From assembly GCA_045651765.1 (NCBI GenBank), contig JAZRSY010000002.1, positions 1-64,000 of the forward strand: a stretch of DNA of 64,000 bases. The letters are read 5' to 3'. The position numbers and the translations under genes are program-made. Shown piece by piece: positions 7,292 through 15,832 of the stretch. The number at the start of each line of letters is the position of its first letter. Positions within the stretch are counted from its first letter, which is position 1. The notes under the pieces are model-generated. The model made no database searches, was not told the origin of the DNA, and worked only from the letters and a program-made list of their open reading frames with translations. The stretch comes from SIG565 sp045651765 (lineage in GTDB: Bacteria > Bacillota > Clostridia > Oscillospirales > Acutalibacteraceae).

Positions 7292-8536
7292 TTATAAGGC
7301 TGCGCCTTTGTTAACCAAAGATTCTTGCAATTTTTTAACATCTACAGTGTGTGCATTTGTGTTGGTGTTGTGTGCTAAAGCAACTGCGGTACCTGCTGCC
7401 TCACCCATGCATGCGCAAATGGGTAAAATTCTTATTGCCGAATGCGCTTCGTGGGTAGACGATACGCATCTACCGGCTACAAGCAGGTTGGTATATTCTT
7501 TAGGCAACAAAGCCCTGTAAGGAATTTTATAATATTTATCTTTGGGTATGTGTTTTATTGTTGTGCCTGAACCCGATGGATTATGTATATCTATGCAATA
7601 ATTTCCTAATGCAATGGAATCTTCAAAATCGACACAATTAAGCAGTTCTTCGGCTGTGATTACATGAACACCCTGTAATTTTCTGCTTTCGCGCACACCT
7701 ATATGGTTTGCTATTGAAATTACATCACTTTTTGTAAAGGCCTTGCTGTATTTTCTTAAGAACCAGAAAATTTCGTAAATTTGCCTTCTGGCTTCTATTT
7801 CTGCCTTACTTTTTTCAAAGGCATCTACAGGGTTTTTGCCCACAACCCTTGTTGAGTTAAAATGTAAAACGCCTTCGCAAATTAAATCGAACAATAAAAG
7901 ATTTTCGCGCGGGTTCTTTATTGTGCCGTTTTCTCTTAACTCTTTAAATTTTGCCTGAATCATTGGCAATTCTTTTACAAACAACGGAATATCTACATTA
8001 ACCATTCTGAAACAGGTTGTCATTGGTTGTGAAAGACCGTCGGATTCCCTGCCGTTAACAAATTCGCAGCCTGCTAATGCTATAACATCGCCGTCACCCG
8101 TTGCATCAACAAAAAAATCTGCCTCTATTTCTAAAACGCCCGATTTACTAGCAATGCTAACACCGGTAATTTTATCATCATTCTTTTTAACATCAAAAAC
8201 GGTAGAATGGAAAAGCACGTCTACGCCGGCTTCGGTTATCATATCGTCGAAAACCATTTTATACCATTCGTAGTTATCGTTGCCGTCTACCGAATATTTT
8301 TTATGCCTTTCGCGCATTTCGGTGAATATGCCTGCGCTTAATAATTTAACAACGTTGTCGTTCTCATCATCTAGGCTAAATCCCATAAACGGATATACCA
8401 AGCTGTTAGACATGGCACCGCCAAGGTTGCCCGAGCCTTCTACAAGTAGCACACTAAGGCCATCTCTTGCAGCGCTTACAGCCGCAGCAACGCCCGATAT
8501 GCCTCCGCCTACTACTATTAAATTATATTTTTTCAT
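7292..8536 (-). CDS. FAD-dependent oxidoreductase (FAD_oxidored/PF12831-like)
   Basis: A 414-aa flavoprotein. The N terminus has the dinucleotide-binding motif VVGGGISGVAAAVSAARDG followed by an acidic strand end (VEGSGNLGG). A second FAD contact, DATGDGDVIALAG, lies near residue 145, and the C-terminal LLVAGRCVSSTHEAHSAIR segment is typical of the group often found in bacterial carbohydrate-use clusters. The reaction is unknown; related proteins are annotated only as oxidoreductases. It is the first gene of a two-gene operon with the SGNH hydrolase. Confidence 0.82.
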   Translation of the reverse strand: MKKYNLIVVGGGISGVAAAVSAARDGLSVLLVEGSGNLGGAMSNSLVYPFMGFSLDDENDNVVKLLSAGIFTEMRERHKKYSVDGNDNYEWYKMVFDDMITEAGVDVLFHSTVFDVKKNDDKITGVSIASKSGVLEIEADFFVDATGDGDVIALAGCEFVNGRESDGLSQPMTTCFRMVNVDIPLFVKELPMIQAKFKELRENGTIKNPRENLLLFDLICEGVLHFNSTRVVGKNPVDAFEKSKAEIEARRQIYEIFWFLRKYSKAFTKSDVISIANHIGVRESRKLQGVHVITAEELLNCVDFEDSIALGNYCIDIHNPSGSGTTIKHIPKDKYYKIPYRALLPKEYTNLLVAGRCVSSTHEAHSAIRILPICACMGEAAGTAVALAHNTNTNAHTVDVKKLQESLVNKGAAL

Positions 8537-8603
8537 ATAATCACCTCTAGGTTTAATATAACATATACTATTAAATATTTACTCGTATTATAGATACAAA
8601 AAC

Positions 8604-8632
8604 TTGACTAAAAGATACATTTTTGCTACAAT
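8604..8632 (+). promoter_or_regulatory. Promoter of the PocR/AraC regulator gene
   Basis: -35 TTGACT (8604-8609), 17-base spacer, -10 TACAAT (8627-8632), with the start codon about 31 bases downstream. Confidence 0.7.
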
Positions 8633-8663
8633 ATGTTCAAAATTATATCTTTTAGGGTGTTTT

Positions 8664-9464
8664 ATGGAAAAGGTTAAATTAATTGACTTAATAACTTACT
8701 TAGAGTACGGCACGAAATTACAAATAGGTGTATTGTTTTTTGGAAAATTCACAAACACCTTGTTGTCTATTCCTAGAGAAAAGCAAACCCACACAAAGCC
8801 TATATGCGAATTTATAAAATCAACGGCGAGCGGCTATAAAAGGTGCTTTAGGTGCAAAAACCTTGCGTATGACAAGGCCCTAAAAACCAAAACCCCTTTT
8901 GGTGGGTATTGTATTCACGGGTTATACGAATATGTTTACCCCATTGTTGAAAATGGCGTTGTTATAGCCATTATTTTTGTTGGTAACATATATATTGACA
9001 ACGAAAAACTAACCAACAAAATAGACAGTGCGCTAATAAACACCGCCGAAGCCGATTTTGGACCCGAAAAATGCAAAACCATTTGCCGCATTTTAGAAGA
9101 ATACATTAAAACCACCACAAAAGAAGAAGAAATAGAAAACGATGGTAACTCGGTTGTAAAAAATATAAAAAAATATATTTTGTCAAACCTTGCTTTTCCA
9201 ATTAAACTAAGCGATATTGCCCAAAAGTTCCATTACAACGAAAAATACTTAGGCAGACTTTTCAAACAAAAGGCCGGCAAAAGCATTAACGAATATATTA
9301 TTGAACAAAGGCTTTATATTGCCGAAGAAAAGCTTAAAACCACACAAGATTCTATTCTTAACATTGCGGTGAGTTCCGGCTTTTTAGATGCAACCTATTT
9401 TAACCGAATTTTCAAACAAAAACACGGTTGTACCCCAAGCCAATACAGAAAGTCAATTAAATAA
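8664..9464 (+). CDS. AraC-family regulator with PocR-type sensor domain
   Basis: A 266-aa regulator. Residues ~1-125 fit the PocR ligand-binding domain and keep its cysteines (C48, C61, C64, C83, in CEF, CFRCKN and GGYCIHG), which may hold a metal. The C-terminal ~100 residues form an AraC double helix-turn-helix (KLSDIAQKFHYNEKYLGRLF and NIAVSSGFLDATYFNRIF). PocR of Salmonella controls propanediol use, so a small diol-like ligand is plausible. The ATG at 8664 is chosen because an AGGGTG-like site precedes it and the promoter excludes the upstream start. It is divergent from the flavoprotein/SGNH operon. Confidence 0.85.
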   Translation: MEKVKLIDLITYLEYGTKLQIGVLFFGKFTNTLLSIPREKQTHTKPICEFIKSTASGYKRCFRCKNLAYDKALKTKTPFGGYCIHGLYEYVYPIVENGVVIAIIFVGNIYIDNEKLTNKIDSALINTAEADFGPEKCKTICRILEEYIKTTTKEEEIENDGNSVVKNIKKYILSNLAFPIKLSDIAQKFHYNEKYLGRLFKQKAGKSINEYIIEQRLYIAEEKLKTTQDSILNIAVSSGFLDATYFNRIFKQKHGCTPSQYRKSIK

Positions 9465-9476
9465 AGCAGTTAACTT

Positions 9477-10073
9477 TTAAGCGTTTAAAATGTCGATGCT
9501 GTTTATAACAACATTTTCAAGCGGTCTGTCGGCTCCGTTAACCTTTACTGCTGCAATTTTATCTACAACATCCATGCCTTCGAACACTTGGCCGAAAACA
9601 GTGTGTTTAAAATCAAGCCACGGAGTGCCGCCCAAAGCAGCATAATCGTCTACACTATCAGTCGGGAAGCCCTGCTTTGACAGGCCGCGCATTTGGTTTA
9701 TCATATTTTCGGGGCAGGTGTGCGACTGCACAATAAAAAATTGGCTGCCGTTGGTGCCGGGGCCCGCATTAGCCATTGAAAGAGCGCCGCAAATGTTGTG
9801 AAGCCTTGGGTCAAATTCATCTTCAAACATATGCGTCCAAATGCTGTTTCCGCCGCAACCTGTTGCGGTTGGGTCGCCGCCCTGAATCATAAAATCTTTA
9901 ATAACACGGTGGAATATTATTCCATCGTAATAGCCGTTTTTAGCGTGTGTTGTAAAGTTTTCTACCGCCTTTGGCGCCTCATTTTTAAAAAGTTTAATTT
10001 TAATGTCGCCGAGGGATGTGTGCATAACTGCAACAACATCGGTGTTATTAGGTAAAAGTGTTTGATAACTCAT
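9477..10073 (-). CDS. Peptidyl-prolyl cis-trans isomerase, cyclophilin type
   Basis: A 198-aa cytosolic cyclophilin. The catalytic core is evident: FHRVIKDFMIQGGDP (catalytic arginine at the start), FEDEF, LSMANAGPGTNGSQFFI and FGQVFEGMDVVDKI. No signal or lipobox is present, so it acts on folding of cytoplasmic proteins. It converges with the AraC gene before it; stop codons are 12 bases apart with no obvious terminator. It is divergent from nrdR. Confidence 0.95.
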   Translation of the reverse strand: MSYQTLLPNNTDVVAVMHTSLGDIKIKLFKNEAPKAVENFTTHAKNGYYDGIIFHRVIKDFMIQGGDPTATGCGGNSIWTHMFEDEFDPRLHNICGALSMANAGPGTNGSQFFIVQSHTCPENMINQMRGLSKQGFPTDSVDDYAALGGTPWLDFKHTVFGQVFEGMDVVDKIAAVKVNGADRPLENVVINSIDILNA

Positions 10074-10146
10074 AAAAAACCTCCTAAACAGTTTTCTAAT
10101 TTATTCTAACATTTATCCCACTTTTTTACAATAGGCAATTTTTTGC

Positions 10147-10175
10147 TTGTAATTAACTAAATATTGTGGTACACT
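10147..10175 (+). promoter_or_regulatory. Promoter of nrdR
   Basis: -35 TTGTAA (10147-10152), 17-base spacer, -10 TACACT (10170-10175), about 35 bases before the nrdR start. Confidence 0.5.
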
Positions 10176-10210
10176 TAATAAAACATAACAATATTAAAGG
10201 GGTATAATAT

Positions 10211-10663
10211 ATGAAATGTCCTTTTTGCAGTTACGAAGAAAGCAAGGTTATTGATTCCCGTCCAACCGATGAAGGCGCAAGAATCCGCCGCCGCCGCGAA
10301 TGCTTAAAATGCGCAAAACGTTTTACTACATACGAAATTATAGAAAGTTTGCCTATTATTGTTATTAAGAAAGACAAATCCCGCGAAACGTTCGACCGTA
10401 ATAAGCTGCTTAACGGTATATTACGCGCCTGCGAAAAAAGGCCGGTTTCGATTAACACGCTGGATAATATGATTGACGAAATAGAGGCCACCATTCAAAA
10501 CTCGTTAGACCGCGAAGTAACAAGCGACAAAATTGGCCAACTTGTTATGGAAAAACTAAAGGGTATTGACGAAGTGGCTTATGTTCGTTTTGCCTCGGTT
10601 TACCGCCAATTTAAAGATTTAAGCACATTTATGGAAGAATTAAACAAACTTATTGCAAAATAA
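10211..10663 (+). CDS. nrdR: Transcriptional repressor NrdR
   Basis: A 150-aa protein of exactly the usual family size. It has the N-terminal four-cysteine zinc ribbon (MKCPFC and CLKCAKRFTTYE) with the DSRP...IRRRREC signature, followed by an ATP-cone domain (VIKKDKSRETFDRNKLLNGILRACEKRPV). NrdR senses ATP/dATP and represses ribonucleotide reductase operons; no nrd genes are in this window. It is a single-gene unit with its own promoter and terminator. Confidence 0.97.
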   Translation: MKCPFCSYEESKVIDSRPTDEGARIRRRRECLKCAKRFTTYEIIESLPIIVIKKDKSRETFDRNKLLNGILRACEKRPVSINTLDNMIDEIEATIQNSLDREVTSDKIGQLVMEKLKGIDEVAYVRFASVYRQFKDLSTFMEELNKLIAK

Positions 10664-10666
10664 TTT

Positions 10667-10697
10667 AAAAAAGAACGGGTTTTCCGTTCTTTTTTTG
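10667..10697 (+). terminator. nrdR terminator
   Basis: Stem AAGAACGG (10671-10678) with CCGTTCTT (10684-10691), followed by a run of T. Confidence 0.8.
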
Positions 10698-10707
10698 TTT
10701 TTTATAC

Positions 10708-10736
10708 TTGTAAAATTGCAAAAAATCTGCGATAAT
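10708..10736 (+). promoter_or_regulatory. Promoter of the gltX-glnS operon
   Basis: -35 TTGTAA (10708-10713), 17-base spacer, -10 GATAAT (10731-10736), about 40 bases upstream of the gltX start. A second TATAAT at 10747-10752 lacks a good -35. Confidence 0.45.
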
Positions 10737-10777
10737 ATATAGTTGGTATAATATATTAATTTATAAGGGTGAAAAAA

Positions 10778-12439
10778 ATGAATGAATTAGAAAAAATGGC
10801 AGAACTTTTACTGCCCGAAATAAATAAAACCCCACAATATTATGAGGAGCTTTACCCCGTGCGTAATTTAAGCGAAAACGCCCGTGTTGTAAGAATAGCT
10901 CCATCGCCCACAGGTTATTTGCATTTAGGCACACTTTTTGCCGCACTTATCAACCGCATAACCGCTACGGTGTCGGGTGGGGTGTTCTTTACCCGTATCG
11001 AAGATACCGACAAAAAACGCGAGGTTGAAGGCGGTATTGAAAATATAATCGGTGGGCTTAAACAGTTTGGAATCGAAATTGACGAAGGCTATATAAGCGG
11101 CACCGAAGAAAAGGGTAACTATGGCCCATATAAACAAAGCCTGAGGGCTGAAATTTATAAGACCTATGTTAAAGAACTTATTAAACAAGGCCTTGCATAC
11201 CCTTGTTTTTGCACCCCTGAAGAGCTTGATGCCGTAAGGTCCCAGCAAGAGCAAAACAAAGAACGCACCGGATACCACGGCAAATATGCCAAGCACCGCA
11301 ACATAACCTTTGCCGAGGCCGAAGCCCTTATTAAAGATGGTAAAGAGTTTGTTATTAGGTTGCGCTCGCCCGGGTGCGAAGAAAACCGCATAACCTTTGA
11401 AGATGGCATTAAAGGTAAAATAGAAATGCCCGAAAACGATGAAGATTTTGTTTTGCTTAAATCCGACGGTATTCCAACCTATCACTTTGCCCACGCAATC
11501 GATGACCACCTTATGCGCACCACCCACGTAATCAGGGGCGATGAATGGATATCCTCGGTGCCTAAGCACATTCAGTTATTTAAAATTTTAGGCTTTAAGC
11601 CACCCAAATTTGCCCACGTTGCACCCATTATGAAACTTGAAAACGGTGCAAAGCGCAAAATTTCTAAACGCAAGGACCCTGAAGCCGCCGTTCACTTTTT
11701 TGCCGAACAAGGCTTTGAAGGCGAAATTGTTTTAGAATACCTTATGACCATTGCCGCATCGGATTTTGAAGATTGGCGCCGAGCCAACCCCGATGCTTCT
11801 TATAAAGATTTTAAATTTAACCTCAAAAAAATGAGTGTTTCGGGCGCATTGTTCGATGAGAACAAACTTTTAGATGTTAGTAAAAACCGCATCTCCCGTT
11901 TAAAATCGGGCGAGGTTTATGAAAAACTTACCGCTTGGGCCAAACAGTTTGATGCCTCATTTTACAACATTTTAACCGCTAACCCCGAATATACCGTTAA
12001 AATGTTGGCCATTGACCGTGACGATAGCGCCAAACCCCGTAAAGATTTAGCAAAATGGTCCGAGGCTAAAGATTATTTTGCCTATTTTTATAACGAGCTT
12101 TATACCCCTTGCTACACACTGCCCGAAAATATAAATAAAGCCGATGCCGCTAATTTCTTGGAAAATTATATTAAGGTGTATGACCCGCAAGACGACCGCA
12201 TGGCCTGGTTTGAAAAAATTAAATCCATAGCACCTGGCCTTAACTTTGCGGCCGACACCAAAGAATATAAAGCCAACCCTCAAGACTACAAAGGCCACGC
12301 AGGTGACCTTAGCACTGTGCTTAGAATTGCTGTAACAGGCCGCCGCAACACACCCGACCTTTGCAGCATTATGCAGGTGCTCAGTAAAGAAGAATGTGAA
12401 AATCGAATTAATGCCGCTATCAGCGAATACAGGAGATAA
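10778..12439 (+). CDS. gltX: Glutamyl-tRNA synthetase
   Basis: A 553-aa class I synthetase charging tRNA-Glu. The HIGH-type signature is PTGYLHLGT (residues ~45) and the KMSKS-type signature is KRKISKRKD (~295). Further family landmarks are FTRIEDTDKKREV, GDEWISSVPKH and a helical anticodon-binding C-terminal part. An in-frame GTG at 10769 overlaps the AAGGG ribosome-binding site, so the ATG at 10778 is the start. A separate glutaminyl-tRNA synthetase follows 3 bases later, so this enzyme need only charge tRNA-Glu. Confidence 0.95.
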   Translation: MNELEKMAELLLPEINKTPQYYEELYPVRNLSENARVVRIAPSPTGYLHLGTLFAALINRITATVSGGVFFTRIEDTDKKREVEGGIENIIGGLKQFGIEIDEGYISGTEEKGNYGPYKQSLRAEIYKTYVKELIKQGLAYPCFCTPEELDAVRSQQEQNKERTGYHGKYAKHRNITFAEAEALIKDGKEFVIRLRSPGCEENRITFEDGIKGKIEMPENDEDFVLLKSDGIPTYHFAHAIDDHLMRTTHVIRGDEWISSVPKHIQLFKILGFKPPKFAHVAPIMKLENGAKRKISKRKDPEAAVHFFAEQGFEGEIVLEYLMTIAASDFEDWRRANPDASYKDFKFNLKKMSVSGALFDENKLLDVSKNRISRLKSGEVYEKLTAWAKQFDASFYNILTANPEYTVKMLAIDRDDSAKPRKDLAKWSEAKDYFAYFYNELYTPCYTLPENINKADAANFLENYIKVYDPQDDRMAWFEKIKSIAPGLNFAADTKEYKANPQDYKGHAGDLSTVLRIAVTGRRNTPDLCSIMQVLSKEECENRINAAISEYRR

Positions 12440-12442
12440 ATT

Positions 12443-14128
12443 ATGGAAGAAAAAAACTTAATGCCCGAAGAATTAAAGCAGTCTAATTTTATTCACGATT
12501 TTATAGACGCCGATTTGGCCGAGGGTGTTTACGACAAGGTTCAAACCCGTTTCCCACCCGAGCCTAACGGTTATTTGCACATAGGCCACGCCAAAGCCAT
12601 TTGCATAGATTTTGGCACTGCCGAAAAATACGGCGGCAAATGCAATTTGCGCCTTGATGACACCAACCCAACCAAAGAAGATACCGAATATGTAGACGCC
12701 ATTATGCAAGACATTAAGTGGCTCGGCTTCGACTGGGATAATGTGTATTTTGCATCGGATTATTTCGATTTTATTTACGAATGCGCCGAAAAACTAATTG
12801 ATAAGGGTTTAGCCTATGTGGATGAATCCACCCCCGACCAAATTCGCGAAATGCGCGGAACATTAACCGAGCCAGGCATTAACAGCCCATACCGTGAGCG
12901 CCCAATTTCCGAAAATAAAGATTTATTTGCCCGCATGACAAAGGGTGAATTTGAAAATGGAGCCATGGTATTGCGTGCCAAAATAGATATGGCAAGTTCT
13001 AACATTAACATGCGTGACCCTATTATTTACCGCATTATGAAGGTTAACCACCACCGCACAGGCGACAAGTGGTGTGTTTACCCGATGTACGATTTTGCCC
13101 ACCCTTTGTCCGACGCTAAGGAGGGTGTAACACATTCGCTTTGCTCACTCGAGTTTGAAAACCACCGCCCGTTGTACGACTGGTTTTTAAATGCGCTTGA
13201 CATTAAAACTCCGCCAAGGCAAATTGAGTTTGCCCGTATGAATGTAAACTACACACTAACCAGCAAACGCAAATGTTTAAAATTGGTTGAGGATAAATTG
13301 GTTAGCGGTTGGGACGACCCCCGAATGGCCACACTTTGCGGTATGCGCCGCCGTGGCTACCCCGCCGAAGCCGTGCGTGAGTTTGTTAATAAAATAGGTG
13401 TATCTAAAGCATACAGCGTTATAGATTACGCTCTGCTTGAATCTTGCGTGCGCGATTACCTTAACACTAATGCCGACAGAGCAATGGCCGTTTTGCGCCC
13501 ATTAAAAGTGGTTATTGATAATTACCCAAGCGACAAAACCGAAAATATTTTGGTGGATATTAACCCCAACAAACCCGAACTTGGCAAAAAAAGCGTAACA
13601 TTCTCAAACGAAATTTATATTGAGCAAGATGACTTTATGTTAGACCCACCCGGCAAATATTTCCGCCTGTGCCCTGCGCGCGAAGTAAGGCTTAAAGGTG
13701 CTTATTACATTAAATATGCTTCTCACGAGACCGACCAAGACGGCAACATTACGGTGGTTCACGCTGTGTATGACCCTGAATCTTTCGGGGGTGAAACTCC
13801 CGACGGCCGCAAGGTTAAAGGCACATTGCACTGGGTTAACGCTAAAGATTGTGCCACAGCCACAATCCGCCTTTATGACCGACTGTTTAATGTTGAAAAC
13901 CCATCTAACGAAGAGGGTGTTTCATCCTTTGCAGATAACCTTAACCACGACTCGTTAATAACTCTTGAAAACTGCAAGTTAGATGCCGACCTGGCCTTAG
14001 CAAAGGTTGGCGACACCTTCCAGTTTATGCGCCAGGGTTATTTCTGCCTTGATTTAGATTCCACCAAAGATAATATTATTTTCAACCGCACCGTAGCACT
14101 TAAAGATTCTTTTGCTAAAAAGGTATAA
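12443..14128 (+). CDS. glnS: Glutaminyl-tRNA synthetase
   Basis: A 561-aa class I synthetase of the GlnRS type. It has the GlnRS form of the HIGH motif (RFPPEPNGYLHIGHAK, residues ~33-48), LRLDDTNPTKED, and a KMSKS region reading TSKRK. The all-beta anticodon domain follows (VKGTLHWVNAKDC near residue 455). GlnRS is thought to have reached bacteria from eukaryotes; most Gram-positive bacteria use the GatCAB amidotransferase route instead. Co-transcription with gltX suggests coordinated supply of both charged tRNAs. Confidence 0.96.
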   Translation: MEEKNLMPEELKQSNFIHDFIDADLAEGVYDKVQTRFPPEPNGYLHIGHAKAICIDFGTAEKYGGKCNLRLDDTNPTKEDTEYVDAIMQDIKWLGFDWDNVYFASDYFDFIYECAEKLIDKGLAYVDESTPDQIREMRGTLTEPGINSPYRERPISENKDLFARMTKGEFENGAMVLRAKIDMASSNINMRDPIIYRIMKVNHHRTGDKWCVYPMYDFAHPLSDAKEGVTHSLCSLEFENHRPLYDWFLNALDIKTPPRQIEFARMNVNYTLTSKRKCLKLVEDKLVSGWDDPRMATLCGMRRRGYPAEAVREFVNKIGVSKAYSVIDYALLESCVRDYLNTNADRAMAVLRPLKVVIDNYPSDKTENILVDINPNKPELGKKSVTFSNEIYIEQDDFMLDPPGKYFRLCPAREVRLKGAYYIKYASHETDQDGNITVVHAVYDPESFGGETPDGRKVKGTLHWVNAKDCATATIRLYDRLFNVENPSNEEGVSSFADNLNHDSLITLENCKLDADLALAKVGDTFQFMRQGYFCLDLDSTKDNIIFNRTVALKDSFAKKV

Positions 14129-14132
14129 TAAT

Positions 14133-14882
14133 ATGACAGTTAACAACATTTACAATGCGCTTAACAATATGTTCCCCTTTAATTTGGCCTTGGAATTTGA
14201 TAACACAGGCCTAATTATTGGCGACCGAAACTCCACCGTAAAAAAAGCGGTTGTAGCACTCGACTGCACAACCAAGGTTTTAGACTTTGCAATAGATAAC
14301 GGGGCCGAACTTATAATTACCCACCACCCTGTAATTTTCACGCCTTTAAAAAGCATTACCGATAATACCCTCGTTTACAAAATTATAAAGAGCGGTGTTT
14401 CGGTAATTTCGGCGCACACCAACCTTGACACCGCCGAAGGCGGCGTTAACGATTGCTTGGCCAAGTGCTTAGGACTTGAAAATATATCGCCCGTTATCTG
14501 CCCCGATGGTTTCACCTTCAGAAAAGGCGTTTTGCCTGCCGCCATGCAGCCCGAAGAATTCGCAAAATTTGCCGCAAAAAAATTAGGCACCGGTGCCCGA
14601 TTTGTTTGTGGTAACCGTGCCATAAAAACTGTGGCTGTGTGTTCGGGCAGCGGCTCCGATATGTTTGGCATTGCGGCCGAGCAATCTGTTGATGCCTTTG
14701 TTTCTTCAGAAATTAAGCACAATGTTTTTATTTCTTCTTTTGACGCCGACATTACCTCCATAGATTGCGGACACTTTGCCACCGAAAATGTGGTTATTAC
14801 GCCGCTTTGCAATAAATTGACCGCCGCCTTGCCCGAAGTGCAGTTTATACCGTACACACAAGGAATTATTAAAAATATTTAA
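14133..14882 (+). CDS. NIF3-like dinuclear metal-centre protein
   Basis: A 249-aa protein of the NIF3/YqfO/YbgI family, found in nearly all bacteria; its enzymatic role is unsettled. Metal-ligand motifs are visible: IITHHPVIFTPLKSI, SAHTNLD and, near the C terminus, DCGHFATE. It is the short form, without the extra middle domain of B. subtilis YqfO. An earlier in-frame ATG lies inside glnS; the ATG at 14133, four bases past the glnS stop and preceded by AAAAAGG, is the likely start. Confidence 0.9.
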   Translation: MTVNNIYNALNNMFPFNLALEFDNTGLIIGDRNSTVKKAVVALDCTTKVLDFAIDNGAELIITHHPVIFTPLKSITDNTLVYKIIKSGVSVISAHTNLDTAEGGVNDCLAKCLGLENISPVICPDGFTFRKGVLPAAMQPEEFAKFAAKKLGTGARFVCGNRAIKTVAVCSGSGSDMFGIAAEQSVDAFVSSEIKHNVFISSFDADITSIDCGHFATENVVITPLCNKLTAALPEVQFIPYTQGIIKNI

Positions 14883-14891
14883 GGATTTTTT

Positions 14892-15818
14892 ATGCTGGAT
14901 AATTTTTTAGTTGTTTTAGGTCAGGTTGTATCGCTTTTTTTAATGATTTTTGTTGGCTTTATTTTAAGCAAAGCCAAACTTATTAAAGAAAATGCAATAA
15001 TAACCCTTTCTAACGTTGTTTTATATGTTGCCACACCTGCCGCTATTTTACAGGCCTTTGTTACCGAGACTCCAACGGCACAAAAAAACATTAATTTATT
15101 AACCGTTGCTCTTTTTGCCGTTGTTTTTCACATTTTGAGCATTGTTATAGCCAAACTTTTAATTAAAAATAAAAACGATGCCACACGCTGTGTGCTACGG
15201 TTTTCGGTAATTTTTTCTAACTGTGGATTCATGGCATTCCCTTTGCAAAGGGCCATTTTAGGTAGCATTGGCGTTTTTTACGGTGCTATGTTTGTTGCCG
15301 TGTACAACATATTTGTTTGGACCTACGGCGCCGTTCTTGTAAGCGGTAACAAAAAATTCATATCGGTAAAATCTATAATTACCAACCCTGCAATTATTGC
15401 AACCGTAATTTCGGTTGTTTTATATCTCTTTAAAGCGCCGTTACCCTCGTTTTTAAGTGGTGCCGTAACCCAACTCGGAACACTTAACACACCGCTGCCA
15501 ATGCTTATAATTGGCTATTATTTATATAATGCTAATTTAAAACAAGTTTTTTGTGATAAACGCATTTACTTCCCCGCTTTAGTTCGTATGGTAATTATTC
15601 CGTTAATTTTTTTAATAATATTGCACCTGTTTGGTATAATCGGTATGCCGCTTATAGCATTAATGGTAGCAGCTTCGGCTTCAACGGCCACATTTGCCAC
15701 TATGTTTGCCACAAAATTCGGCAGTGATGTGCAAGTATCGGTTAATATGATTGCCTTAACCACATTAATTTGTTTAGTAACTATGCCAATATTTGTAATG
15801 CTCGCTCAAACACTATAA
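14892..15818 (+). CDS. AEC-family transporter (auxin efflux carrier-like permease)
   Basis: A 308-aa integral membrane protein with about ten hydrophobic helices in two halves, matching the Mem_trans family. Characteristic segments are SNVVLYVATPAAILQAF, FSNCGFMAFPLQ in the first half and IIGYYLYNANL in the second. Bacterial members export or exchange small carboxylates such as malate or malonate; the substrate here is unknown. It starts 9 bases after the NIF3-like gene in the gltX operon. Confidence 0.88.
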   Translation: MLDNFLVVLGQVVSLFLMIFVGFILSKAKLIKENAIITLSNVVLYVATPAAILQAFVTETPTAQKNINLLTVALFAVVFHILSIVIAKLLIKNKNDATRCVLRFSVIFSNCGFMAFPLQRAILGSIGVFYGAMFVAVYNIFVWTYGAVLVSGNKKFISVKSIITNPAIIATVISVVLYLFKAPLPSFLSGAVTQLGTLNTPLPMLIIGYYLYNANLKQVFCDKRIYFPALVRMVIIPLIFLIILHLFGIIGMPLIALMVAASASTATFATMFATKFGSDVQVSVNMIALTTLICLVTMPIFVMLAQTL

Positions 15819-15832
15819 AAGAGGTAATAATT

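Noticed and set aside
10925..11569. 214-aa open frame on the minus strand
   Set aside because: Shadow of gltX; the reading is a by-product of its codon bias.
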